Made by a program: the position numbers and the translations under genes. DNA of 64,000 nt, from NCBI GenBank assembly GCA_937993755.1, contig CALKMA010000028.1:1-64000 (forward strand), written 5' to 3'. Source of the DNA: HGM13233 sp900762805 (GTDB lineage Bacteria; Bacillota; Clostridia; Oscillospirales; Ruminococcaceae). The first letter of the stretch is position 1. Every line of letters starts with the position of its first letter. Under the pieces are notes generated by a model that was given only the letters and a program-made list of their open reading frames with translations, made no database searches and had not been told where the DNA came from. This document shows positions 44,759-53,208 of the stretch, in pieces.

Positions 44759-45496
44759 ATGCCAACCGTAGTATTAGCGCTTATAATGGCAACATTCACG
44801 GGCGTTATGATCGTTGGTCCGTCGCTGGCGATGAACGGATTCCTGTATAATCCGCTCTTCTTTGGCTTTGTCACGGGTCTGGTCATCGGCGACGTGAGAA
44901 GCGGCTTCAGCATTGGTGCAACCTGCATGCTGATGTCCCTCGGTTTCTACACCTATGGCGGCGCCACCATCCCCGATTACAATGTCGGCGCGATTTACGG
45001 CACCATCCTGGCCGCCCGCGGCACCGACCTGGATTCTGCTCTGGTCGTGGCCACTGCTTTGGCCCTGCTGATGTCCCTGTTTGACATCCTCGGCCGCGCC
45101 ACCACCACCGTGTTCCAGCACGGCGGCGACCGCGCCCTGGCCAGACGCGATGTCAAGGCCTTCGAGCGCTGGCACCTGATGGGTGTTATCCCCTGGTTCC
45201 TGGGCCGCTTTATCCCGACCTTCATCGGCATTATGTTCATTGATCAGGTCGAAAAGATCAATACTCTGATGGCTCAGTATGATTGGGTTCGGAAGGGCCT
45301 GTCTGTTATCGGCAAATCTCTGCCGGCCGTCGGCTTTGCTCTGCTGCTGTCTTACATGGATATCAAGAGCTACTGGCCGTTCATGCTCCTTGGCTATGCG
45401 CTGTTCGCTTACATGGGTGTTCCGACCCTCGGCCTCGCCATCGTTGGCCTTGCGGCCGCCGCGCTGTTTGCCACCAAGAATAAGAAGGAGGCATAA
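44759..45496 (+). CDS. PTS mannose/sorbose-family subunit IIC
   Basis: A 245-residue membrane permease of the mannose PTS family with about seven helices. Segments GPSLAMNGFLYNPLFFGFVTGLVIGD, IGATCMLMSLGFYTYGGATIPDYNVGAIYGT and the C-terminal TKNKKE tail fit this family. It is followed four bases later by IID, with which it forms the channel. GTGAGGAA precedes the ATG. Confidence 0.92.
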   Translation: MPTVVLALIMATFTGVMIVGPSLAMNGFLYNPLFFGFVTGLVIGDVRSGFSIGATCMLMSLGFYTYGGATIPDYNVGAIYGTILAARGTDLDSALVVATALALLMSLFDILGRATTTVFQHGGDRALARRDVKAFERWHLMGVIPWFLGRFIPTFIGIMFIDQVEKINTLMAQYDWVRKGLSVIGKSLPAVGFALLLSYMDIKSYWPFMLLGYALFAYMGVPTLGLAIVGLAAAALFATKNKKEA

Positions 45497-45499
45497 ACA

Positions 45500-46315
45500 A
45501 TGGCAAGAACCAATAAAAAGCTTTCCAAGGCTGCGCTTTCCAAGTGCGCGACCCGTCACAACTGGGGTCTCCAGTGGTGCTGGAACTATGAGCGTATGCA
45601 GGCCTCCGGCTTTGCTTGGGCCATGGTTCCCGTTATGAAAGAGCTCTATGACACCGACGAGGAGGTCTGCTCCAACCTTGAGCGTCATATGCAGTTCTAC
45701 AACACTCATCCGGCCGGTTCGTCACCGATCATCGGTGCCTGCTGCGCACTGGAAGAGGATTATCAGACCGAGATGTCCGATTCGCTGAAGGTCGCCCTGA
45801 TGGGCCCGTTCGCCGGCATCGGCGACACCATCCAGGCCGTTCTTGTTCAGGCTCTGGCCTACATCATCGGCGCTTCGCTGGCCAACGATGGTCAGTTTGC
45901 TTTGGCTCTGCTCGTGACTACTGTTCCGATGCTGATCCTGTTCCTGCTGCGCTGGCCGCTGTTCAACTGGGGCTATAAACGCTCGACCGGCATCATTGAG
46001 GATGCTACCGGCAACAGCGATTTCAACTCGCTGCGTGAAGGTGCGCAGATCCTCGGTATCACCGTCGTCGGCGGCTTCGTGCCCAGCATGATCGGCGTCA
46101 AGCTCGCCTATGAGTACAGCACCACGATCGAAGGCGTTACCCAGACCGTTAAGCTTCAGGACACCCTTGACGGCGTGCTCCCGTACATGCTCCCGATCGT
46201 CATGGTCGGCGCCTGCTATTGGCTGCTGAAGTCCAAAAAGGTCTCCCCGGTTAAGGTCATCGGCATCGTTGCGGTCGTTGCGTTCGTTCTCGGCGCTCTC
46301 GGCATTCTCGGCTAA
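45500..46315 (+). CDS. PTS mannose/sorbose-family subunit IID
   Basis: A 271-residue IID component, present only in the mannose PTS family. Recognisable parts are RHNWGLQWCWNYERMQASGFAWAMVP, FYNTHPAGSSPIIGACCALEE, MGPFAGIGDTI and the final hydrophobic helices. AAGGAGG lies in the end of the IIC gene, indicating coupling. Confidence 0.94.
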   Translation: MARTNKKLSKAALSKCATRHNWGLQWCWNYERMQASGFAWAMVPVMKELYDTDEEVCSNLERHMQFYNTHPAGSSPIIGACCALEEDYQTEMSDSLKVALMGPFAGIGDTIQAVLVQALAYIIGASLANDGQFALALLVTTVPMLILFLLRWPLFNWGYKRSTGIIEDATGNSDFNSLREGAQILGITVVGGFVPSMIGVKLAYEYSTTIEGVTQTVKLQDTLDGVLPYMLPIVMVGACYWLLKSKKVSPVKVIGIVAVVAFVLGALGILG

Positions 46316-46333
46316 ATCCAAAGGGTAAACCCT

Positions 46334-46735
46334 ATGTATGGTATCGTATTGGTCAGTCACGGCGGAATGGCGGAAGGGATGATCTCCACCGCGGAGATGC
46401 TCTTTCCTGAGCTTTCCCAAGTGCAAAGTGTTTCGTTGTGGCCTTCGGATAACCCGGACGATTTCCAGATCAAGCTGGAGAAGGCCGTCCGTGAGGTGGA
46501 TTCCGGCGAAGGCGTGTTCATTCTGGCAGACCTGCTGGGAGGGACGCCCTGCAACCGCTCCATGTACAGCGCCGGCGAAAAGGTGCGCCTGATAACGGGG
46601 CTGAGCCTGCCGATGCTGCTCTCGCTGCTTTCCTCGCGCGAGGATGGCATGGATATGGATTCCCTGTCCGATGATATTCTGAGCGACGCTGCGGCGGGCG
46701 CTGTGGATGTCAATAGAAAAATGAAAGGCATATAA
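46334..46735 (+). CDS. PTS mannose-family subunit IIA
   Basis: A 133-residue cytosolic phosphocarrier. The phosphohistidine is H9 in VLVSHGGMAEGM, and ILADLLGGTPCNRS (about 67-80) is the family's substrate-binding loop. It receives phosphate from HPr and passes it to IIB. It lies 18 bases after IID. Confidence 0.93.
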   Translation: MYGIVLVSHGGMAEGMISTAEMLFPELSQVQSVSLWPSDNPDDFQIKLEKAVREVDSGEGVFILADLLGGTPCNRSMYSAGEKVRLITGLSLPMLLSLLSSREDGMDMDSLSDDILSDAAAGAVDVNRKMKGI

Positions 46736-46737
46736 AC

Positions 46738-47223
46738 ATGATTAAACATTTGAGAATCGACAACCGCCTGATCCACGGTCAGGTTGCCGTCACTTGGCTG
46801 AAATATCTCAGCGCAAAAGCGATCATTATCTGCAACGATAAGGTCTCGAAGGACCCCATTCAGAAAATGGCGCTGCCGATGGCAGCACCGGGAAGCCATG
46901 TTCTCGTGTATTCCATTGAGGATACGATCAAGTACGAGAAAGAGCATCCCGATGAAAACATTTTCGTGATCGCGAAATTCCCGTCTGACGCCCTTGCGAT
47001 CCTCGAAGCCGGTGTTCCCGTTGAAACGGTTAACGTCGGCAACGCGGCCCCGATCGCCGGCACCAAGTATGTGATGATTGACAAGTCCATCGCTGCCACC
47101 GCTGAAGACGCCGTTGTCTACCGCAAGATTGCGGAGCATACGGGTGGTGTTTTGACATCACAGCTTCTGGCCAACAGCGACAAGAGGGACTTCCTCGCAC
47201 TGCTGAAGAAGGCCGGGCTCTGA
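46738..47223 (+). CDS. PTS mannose-family subunit IIB
   Basis: A 161-residue IIB carrier with the phosphohistidine H13 in RIDNRLIHGQV. VNVGNAAPIAGTK matches the family's later conserved segment. It starts two bases after IIA. A strong terminator follows at 47245-47280, so the first transcript probably covers SIS-IIC-IID-IIA-IIB. Confidence 0.94.
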   Translation: MIKHLRIDNRLIHGQVAVTWLKYLSAKAIIICNDKVSKDPIQKMALPMAAPGSHVLVYSIEDTIKYEKEHPDENIFVIAKFPSDALAILEAGVPVETVNVGNAAPIAGTKYVMIDKSIAATAEDAVVYRKIAEHTGGVLTSQLLANSDKRDFLALLKKAGL

Positions 47224-47244
47224 TCGGACTTTAGCGAATGACAG

Positions 47245-47280
47245 GCGGCCACTTGAGCTTTCAAGTGGCCGCTTATTTTT
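47245..47280 (+). terminator. Terminator after the mannose-family PTS operon
   Basis: GCGGCCACTTGA pairs perfectly with TCAAGTGGCCGC around GCTT, followed by TTATTTTT. Confidence 0.92.
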
Positions 47281-47297
47281 CGGGAGACAGCCCGCCA

Positions 47298-47480
47298 CCG
47301 CCGCCCTGCGGCGGAGAGGGCGAAGGCCGGAGGGCGCCGAAGCCTTTTCAATGCTGTTCCCCGCCGCCCTGCGGCGGAGGAGGCGGAGACCGGAGGACGC
47401 CGAAGCCCTTTCAATGCTGCTCCCCGCCGCCCTGCGGCGGAGAGGGCGGGGGGAACCGAAGCTTTATCAATGATTTTTCC
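47298..47480. repeat. Tandem array of a 63-bp hairpin-bearing unit (three copies)
   Basis: CCGCCCTGCGGCGG recurs at 47301, 47364 and 47427, exactly 63 bases apart, within similar units that also carry CGCCGAAGCC-TTTCAATGCTG. Each copy can form a short CCGCC/GGCGG hairpin. 63 bases equal 21 codons, so one frame encodes a repeating CSPPPCGGEG-type peptide, but no ribosome binding site is seen. Confidence 0.85.
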
Positions 47481-47574
47481 CGCTGTACGTGGCGGGAGTG
47501 GGTCGGGCGCCGCACGTCCCGGCCGCAGACAAGGGCGGCCGCCCGGCGGCCTGCCAGCCCCTGAGGGAGATGCT

Positions 47575-48210
47575 ATGCAGCTTAAAATTTACAAAATACT
47601 CAATTCACTGCTCGGCTTGATGCTGGTGCTGATCGCCGGCCTGTGCGCACTTTATTATTTCTGGCTCCGTGTGGCCTTTCCCGATCTGCGGGGGGTCTTT
47701 TTCGGGGCCATCGTTGTCGTCTGCATCCTGCTGTTCGGCTTTTTCAAGTGGATGGAAAACACATGGGACAAGCGTGTCATCACCCGCATGGCCAAGGAGG
47801 GCCATATCGCGCTGGCTAACCTGCGCGGCGGAGAGCATGTCATGAATCTGCGCGATTCCTCCTTTGTGACCTACCGCCTGTTCTCCTTTGACGCCGAGAT
47901 CATCACGCCGGAGGGGCAGAAATTCGAAAAAACCATCTATGAAAAGATGAACCGCGACTTTACCGCCGTGCCGAAGGGCTCGGTGTATGTCACCTACGAT
48001 GAAAGCAAACCGTCCCAGATTTTTATCATCCCCAACCAGCTCATCAGCAGCCTGCCGCAGCTGATGCAGCCGGTGGCCGTCATCGAAAAGATGCCCGGTA
48101 TTGACATTAAATATCTGGATGCGTATTACCATAAGGGCATGATGCTGCGCACCATGCGGCAGTCGGTCAAGGAACAGTCACAGAAAATGAAGGAGATGAA
48201 GAAAAAATGA
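47575..48210 (+). CDS. Uncharacterised membrane protein with C-terminal soluble domain
   Basis: A 211-residue protein. Two helices near residues 10-32 and 40-60 are followed by a soluble domain of about 145 residues ending in a Lys/Met-rich tail. I do not recognise the family. GAGGGAGA precedes ATG 47575. Its last bases overlap the next gene (ATGA), so it is coupled to the oxidoreductase. Association with sugar metabolism is by position only. Confidence 0.65.
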   Translation: MQLKIYKILNSLLGLMLVLIAGLCALYYFWLRVAFPDLRGVFFGAIVVVCILLFGFFKWMENTWDKRVITRMAKEGHIALANLRGGEHVMNLRDSSFVTYRLFSFDAEIITPEGQKFEKTIYEKMNRDFTAVPKGSVYVTYDESKPSQIFIIPNQLISSLPQLMQPVAVIEKMPGIDIKYLDAYYHKGMMLRTMRQSVKEQSQKMKEMKKK

Positions 48211-49190
48211 GGATAGGAACCGTTGGCACCAATTTTGTCGTCGTCGATTTTGTTAAGTCGGCCCACGCCGCCGGCGCCGAGGTAACAGCCTGCTATTCCC
48301 GCAGGCGGGAGACGGCCGACGCCTTTGCCGACAAAAACGGCATCGAGAAGCGCTATGACGACCGCGCGGCTTTTCTGAACGATGAGACGCTTGATTTCAT
48401 CTATATCGCCTCGCCCAACTCGCTGCATTTCCGGTGGACGATCGACGCGCTGAATGCCGGCCGCAATGTCATCTGCGAAAAGCCGTTTATGTCCAACACC
48501 CGCGAGGTCGAGGAGGCCATCCGGCTGGCCGGACAGAAGGGCCTGTTCCTGTTTGAGGCTGTCACCGTCCCGCACAGCCCCAATTATCAGAAGCTCAGGG
48601 ATGAGCTGCCCGCTCTCGGCGAGATCAAGCTTGTGCAGCTCAATATGTCGCAGTATTCCAGCCGGTACGACGCCCATCTGCGCGGCGAAAACCCCAACAT
48701 CTTCAACCCCGCCTTTTCGGGCGGCGCGCTGATGGATCTCGGCTACTATGTCATCCATTTCGCCTATGGCCTGTTCGGAGAGCCGCTTACGGTGCAGTAC
48801 TACGCCAACAAGGCCGACAACGGCATTGACACCTCCGGCACCACCATCCTGCAGTACCCCGGCATGATCTGCACGCTGACGGCCTGCAAGGACAGCAGGA
48901 GCGAAAACCTCAATCAGATACAGGGCACCGGAGGCTATATCACCATCCCCGGTGCGGCCTCGATCTGCGCGCAGTACACCGTCCACACCAGGGAGGGCGA
49001 CCGCACCGAGAACGTTCAGCAGCCCGACGCACCGTCGCTCTACTATGAAATGGCCGATTTCAAGGCCATCTGGGAGGCGCGCGACCATAAAAAGGCCGAT
49101 GAGCTGCTCGATTATGCGCTTCGCGTCAACCGCATTGTTGAGCGGGCGCGCCGGAGCGCCGGTATCCTTTTCCCGGCCGATCAGGCATAG
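48207..49190 (+). CDS. Gfo/Idh/MocA-family NAD(P)-dependent oxidoreductase
   Basis: A 327-residue sugar or sugar-derivative dehydrogenase. The Rossmann loop reads IGTVGTNFVVVDFV at the N-terminus, slightly off the GxGxxG consensus. The family motif NVICEKPF lies near residues 88-95 and AFSGGALMDLGYYVIH near 170-185. The start overlaps the preceding gene's stop. It may oxidise or epimerise the sugar imported by the PTS, but the substrate is not shown by sequence. Confidence 0.9.
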   Translation: MRIGTVGTNFVVVDFVKSAHAAGAEVTACYSRRRETADAFADKNGIEKRYDDRAAFLNDETLDFIYIASPNSLHFRWTIDALNAGRNVICEKPFMSNTREVEEAIRLAGQKGLFLFEAVTVPHSPNYQKLRDELPALGEIKLVQLNMSQYSSRYDAHLRGENPNIFNPAFSGGALMDLGYYVIHFAYGLFGEPLTVQYYANKADNGIDTSGTTILQYPGMICTLTACKDSRSENLNQIQGTGGYITIPGAASICAQYTVHTREGDRTENVQQPDAPSLYYEMADFKAIWEARDHKKADELLDYALRVNRIVERARRSAGILFPADQA

Positions 49191-49690
49191 CGCATCCGAC
49201 AAAGACTGAGCCGCCGCGGTATCGGGAACATGGCGAACACAAAAACGGCGGGGCGCTGCGCCCCGCCGCAAGCGCAGCCCTTTCGCGGGCGCTTCCGGCA
49301 GGCGGAAAATCATCGGCCGGTTGGCCGCCCGGCGCATAATGGGCGTTGAAGACGGCTGTTCCAAGCATGAGAGGGAGTTGCCTCTGCGGTCGATCCTTCC
49401 CGATACGGGACGCGATCCTTCTCCGGCAGCCGCCTTGCGGATGCGCAAAGGGTCGGATCTGAGTGAAAAAGGCAGATCTTACGCTGTGAGGGTCATTGCC
49501 TTTACACCGCAGTCCGGCGCCGGGCCGCCCGTGCGGCGGCATTTTGAGGCGCCGGCCGCAGCAAGCAGCAGCCCGCCGCCGGCTGACGGCAGAAAGCCGA
49601 CTCCCTGCGGAGCCGCGGCAAACAGAAATCCGCTGCCGGCCGGCCTTTGGCAGGCCGGCGCATAAAGAAAAAGCTACGGAGGTATTGAAA
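49191..49690. other. Intergenic region before the NagA-like gene
   Basis: About 500 bases with no supported gene. It contains a strong hairpin at 49241-49268 and GC-rich filler. No consensus promoter was found, though the size suggests one for the downstream three-gene unit. Confidence 0.4.
49241..49268 (-). terminator. Hairpin with T-run on the minus strand
   Basis: CGGCGGGGC and GCCCCGCCG form a near-perfect stem. The five A on its left give a T-run only for minus-strand transcripts. No minus-strand gene feeds it, so it may just terminate antisense transcription or weakly terminate the plus-strand oxidoreductase message. Confidence 0.45.
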
Positions 49691-50893
49691 TTGAAGCTTT
49701 ATGGCAGCATTTACACGGGACATGGGATGGTGAAGGGCTCGATCGAGTGGGATAATAAGACTGTCACCGATATCCGTGCCGAAAAGGGGAGTGACGAGCT
49801 CATCATCCTCCCCGGCATCATCGACACCCACTGCCACGCCACGCAGGGCTATAACCCGTGGGCGGGGCGCACGCGCGACGAGCTGACCCGCAACATGGAG
49901 GGCTTTCTCAAGGGCGCGGCGTCAGAGGGTGTAACCGCTGTTTTCCCGACCATGTTCGGCTTCAACGAGCCCGACCAGCCGCCGCTGGCGCTTATCGAGG
50001 CGGCTGTTCCCTTTGCCGAAAAGACCGGTGACTACCGCGGCGCGCGCGTGGCCGGCCTGCACTACGAGGGGCCGTATCTCAACCGCGTCGGCGAAAAGGG
50101 CGTGCGCACGCCGCCGCCTCCCATCGACTTCAAATATATGGAACAGGTCATCGACACCGCCCGCGGGCATCTGCGGCTGATGGGTCTTGCGCCTGAGCTG
50201 CCCGGCAGCGCCGAGCTGACCGAGCTGCTGCTCAGCCGGGGTGTCGCCGTCGCCTTTACGCACACCGACTGCCAGTCGGCCGAGGCCTTCGCGGCCTTTG
50301 ACCGCGGCGTTTCGGTGGCCACCCACCTGTGCAATGTTATGACCGGTATCCACCACCGCGATATCGGCGGGCTGGGCGCCGCCATTCTCGACGACCGCGT
50401 CTACACCGAGCTGATCTGCGACGGCCTGCACGTCTGCAACGATATGCTGCGCCTGATCCTGCGCGCCAAGCCCAACGATAAGATCATGATGATATCCGAC
50501 TGCACCGGCTATTCGGGCGCGCCCGCCGGCACCTACGGCGGCTTCTCCGGCCCCGACAGCATCATCATCGTGGACGAGGAGGGCTTTGTGCGCGACCCCA
50601 ACGGCCGCCTGCGCGGCAGCAGCCAGTGCGTGCTGTACGGCGTCCGCAATCTGGTGAAGAGCTGCGGCGTTTCACTTGAAACGGCGGTGCGCCTCAGTTC
50701 GGGCAACGCCGCGCGCAAGTACGGCCTCACCGGCCGCGGCGAGCTGAAAAAGGGCGGCTTTGCCGACCTGATCGTGCTGAATAAGGACCTTGAGCTGCTG
50801 GCGACCTATGTCGAGGGCGAGAAGGTTTTTGATATTTCCGAAAGAGATTCCATTTTCAACCGCGCGGCGCTGGCCGACAGGAGGGATGCGTAA
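49691..50893 (+). CDS. NagA-like N-acyl-amino-sugar-6-phosphate deacetylase
   Basis: A 400-residue amidohydrolase of the NagA type, which removes an acetyl group from GlcNAc-6-phosphate or a related compound. Metal and catalytic motifs: HxH in GIIDTHCHATQG, Glu in HYEGPYLN, His in FTHTDC and ATHLCNVM, ICDGLHV, and the catalytic Asp in MISDCTGYSG. The start is TTG 49691, eight bases after GGAGG; another TTG two codons earlier is too close to that site. It overlaps the next gene by one base. It is distinct in sequence from the second NagA at 53209-54363. Confidence 0.9.
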   Translation: MKLYGSIYTGHGMVKGSIEWDNKTVTDIRAEKGSDELIILPGIIDTHCHATQGYNPWAGRTRDELTRNMEGFLKGAASEGVTAVFPTMFGFNEPDQPPLALIEAAVPFAEKTGDYRGARVAGLHYEGPYLNRVGEKGVRTPPPPIDFKYMEQVIDTARGHLRLMGLAPELPGSAELTELLLSRGVAVAFTHTDCQSAEAFAAFDRGVSVATHLCNVMTGIHHRDIGGLGAAILDDRVYTELICDGLHVCNDMLRLILRAKPNDKIMMISDCTGYSGAPAGTYGGFSGPDSIIIVDEEGFVRDPNGRLRGSSQCVLYGVRNLVKSCGVSLETAVRLSSGNAARKYGLTGRGELKKGGFADLIVLNKDLELLATYVEGEKVFDISERDSIFNRAALADRRDA

Positions 50894-52128
50894 TGGTACG
50901 TTGTGCAACGGCTTTTCGCCTGATAGACCCCGACCGCCCCTGCTACATGGGCGGCTACGGCATGAGAACACAAAAGAGCGAGGGCATCCTTGACCATCTC
51001 AAGTGTGTCGTCAATGTGGTGGAGATCGACGGGGAGAAGCTGCTTTTCTGCTCGGTCGATTCGCTGCTGCTGCATGAGGATATGGTCGAGGCGCTGCGCG
51101 ACGCGGCTGAGAAATACGGCGTCCGGCGCGAGAATGTCAGCGCCGCCGCCATCCACACCCACGCGGCGCCGGAGATACGCTCGTCGCGCCTGCCGGCACT
51201 CGGCTCTCCCGCACAGGACGACTACTACGATATCTACCATGATTTTGTCGTCAGCCAGATGACGGGGGCCGCCGCGGAGTGCCTGCAAAGCGAGCTGACG
51301 CCCGTCACCGCCGAATACCGCGTCGTAACGGTCGAGGGCTTTTACGGCAACCGCAACGGCATCGGTCTGCCGGAGGACAAGCGCGTCACCCTTGTCCGCC
51401 TGATCGACGGCGGCGGAAGGGTCGTCTGCGGGTTCATCAATATCGCCTGCCATCCCACGGTGCTGGGCGCGCAGAACCTGAAGATCAGCTCCGATCTGCT
51501 GGGCTATCTCAGCCGCAGGGCACAGGGCGAGTGGGGCGTCTATCCCGTCATGATGCAGGGGGCGGCCGGCGACATGAGCAACCGCAATTACCGCGAGGGG
51601 CATGACGAAAAGGAGCTGGTCCGCACCGGCGAGGGCATCTGGGCGCAGCTCAGCGGCGGCCGCTATGAGCCGCTGCGCCTTGAAGGGCCGCGCGTGCTGC
51701 CCTACACCTATGTGGCCGATTACGACGCGGATCTTGACTATCTGCGGGGTCTCCGGCAGCAGCTGGAGGAGCAGTATGAAAGGACCGAGGGCTATGATGC
51801 CCGCAAGGTCATCCAGTCGTCGATCATCGGGCTGGGCTATGCGCTGCAAAGGCCGCACATCCATGTTGAGCATCGGTATTCGGTGCTCGATATCGGCGAA
51901 TGGCAGATCGTGCGGATGCCCAACGAGGTATTTTCGGTGTTCGGCCTTGCCATCAAGGCTGCCAGCAGCCGGAAGCTGCCCGTCATCTGGGGCTACTGCA
52001 ACGGATATGGCAGCTATATGCCGGCAGCCGGTGATTACGGCAAGACTTATGAGGCCACCATGGCGCTTCTGCCCAAGGGCGGCGGCGAGGAGGTCACCGA
52101 GAATCTCTGCCGCCTTGTAAAGGAATAG
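50893..52128 (+). CDS. Neutral/alkaline ceramidase-like amidase, cytosolic
   Basis: A 411-residue protein related to the N-terminal domain of neutral ceramidases, zinc amidases that cleave fatty acyl amides. Matching parts are IHTHAAPE with H88 and H90, ACHPTVLG with H187, SSDLLGYL and MMQGAAGDMSNRN. No signal peptide is present, unlike secreted ceramidases, so it acts in the cytosol. It overlaps the NagA-like gene by one base and precedes an SIS gene. A plausible role is hydrolysis of an amide in an imported phosphorylated compound, inferred from context. The usual C-terminal domain of ceramidases is missing. Confidence 0.8.
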   Translation: MVRCATAFRLIDPDRPCYMGGYGMRTQKSEGILDHLKCVVNVVEIDGEKLLFCSVDSLLLHEDMVEALRDAAEKYGVRRENVSAAAIHTHAAPEIRSSRLPALGSPAQDDYYDIYHDFVVSQMTGAAAECLQSELTPVTAEYRVVTVEGFYGNRNGIGLPEDKRVTLVRLIDGGGRVVCGFINIACHPTVLGAQNLKISSDLLGYLSRRAQGEWGVYPVMMQGAAGDMSNRNYREGHDEKELVRTGEGIWAQLSGGRYEPLRLEGPRVLPYTYVADYDADLDYLRGLRQQLEEQYERTEGYDARKVIQSSIIGLGYALQRPHIHVEHRYSVLDIGEWQIVRMPNEVFSVFGLAIKAASSRKLPVIWGYCNGYGSYMPAAGDYGKTYEATMALLPKGGGEEVTENLCRLVKE

Positions 52129-52200
52129 CGCCCCAAAAGGGGTTACCCGGCTCATACGGCCGGCCCATCATATAATTATTGTCAGGAAAGGGAACTACAA

Positions 52201-52923
52201 ATGTTTGATTTCGAGTATATGCAGAAGGTCACCGAGCTGGTTCAGCTGCTCAATGACAGCGAAAAGGATAAGATCAGGCAGCTTGCCCGCATCTTTGCCG
52301 ACAATATCGCCTCCAACCACATGATCCATACCTTCGGCACCGGCCATTCGCACATGATTGGTATTGAGCTGTTTGCGCGCGCCGGCGGCCTGGGTAATGT
52401 CAACGCCATGCTTGATCCCGACACGCTCACCATGTTCGGCTGCCGCCGCAGCGGCGCTGTCGAGCGGCTTGAGGGATTGGCCGATATCATCTACGACAAT
52501 TACCGGATCGAAAAGGGCGATATCATAATCATTTCATCTAACTCCGGCCGCAACGCTCTGCCTATTGAGATGGCGATGCGCGCCAAAAAGGAAGGGATCT
52601 ATGTAGTGGCCGTCACCAATCTCCACCAGTCGATGAACAGCACCAGCCGCCATTCGAGCGGCAAGCGCCTGTTCGAGATCGCCGACATGGTGCTCGACAC
52701 GCATGTGCCCGATGGCGACGCCATGATGGAGGTCGGCGGCATCAAGACCGGCCCGGCCTCGACGGTGGCCAGCGTTGTGCTGCTCAATACCGTTGCCTCC
52801 GAGGCGCTCAAGCTCCTTGCCGCCGAGGGCAAGCCGATGCCGGTGTTCCAGTCGCAGAACGTTGACGGCGCCAACAACGATGCCATCTATTTGAAATATC
52901 AGGATCGCGCCAAGTGCTTTTGA
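52201..52923 (+). CDS. SIS-domain phosphosugar-binding protein (UPF0309-like), copy 2
   Basis: A 240-residue paralogue of the protein at 43977-44681. Motifs are FGTGHSHMIGIELFARAGG and ISSNSGRNALPIEMAM, then SRHSSGKRLFE and HVPDGDAMMEV. AGGAAAGGGAA precedes the ATG. It ends the NagA-like/ceramidase-like/SIS unit. Having two SIS copies in one cluster suggests sequential steps or two related sugar phosphates. Confidence 0.86.
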   Translation: MFDFEYMQKVTELVQLLNDSEKDKIRQLARIFADNIASNHMIHTFGTGHSHMIGIELFARAGGLGNVNAMLDPDTLTMFGCRRSGAVERLEGLADIIYDNYRIEKGDIIIISSNSGRNALPIEMAMRAKKEGIYVVAVTNLHQSMNSTSRHSSGKRLFEIADMVLDTHVPDGDAMMEVGGIKTGPASTVASVVLLNTVASEALKLLAAEGKPMPVFQSQNVDGANNDAIYLKYQDRAKCF

Positions 52924-53134
52924 GTCCGAAAACGGCCTGCGGCGCACCGCGCAGACCGGAAAAGGCCGAGTGAAACCGGCCCTGCGTCCGAGCGGCGCAG
53001 GAATGCGGTGCAGGCGCATTCGGGCCGCGGGCAAAACGGCGCCGACCGCAGAGGTGACGTGCCTTTGGCGCGCTGGTGCGGAGACGGCCTTTGACTCCGG
53101 CGAAAAGCGCCGCACGAAAGCTGTGTGCCGAAGC

Positions 53135-53182
53135 AAAAAAGCAGCGGTCCTGCCGCCCACGGGGCGGCAGGACCGCTTGTTT
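53135..53182. terminator. Bidirectional terminator between SIS copy 2 and nagA
   Basis: AGCGGTCCTGCCGCCC pairs perfectly with GGGCGGCAGGACCGCT. Six A on the left and TGTTTGT on the right provide T-runs for both directions, strongest for the minus-strand nagA. Confidence 0.88.
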
Positions 53183-53208
53183 GTCTGTCAGACGGAGAGC
53201 CGGGCCGG

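Noticed and set aside
47238..47564. A 108-codon frame with a repeating 21-residue peptide across the 63-bp repeats
   Set aside because: The repeats fit a hairpin element better; the frame starts inside the PTS terminator and lacks a ribosome binding site. Kept as a repeat rather than a gene.
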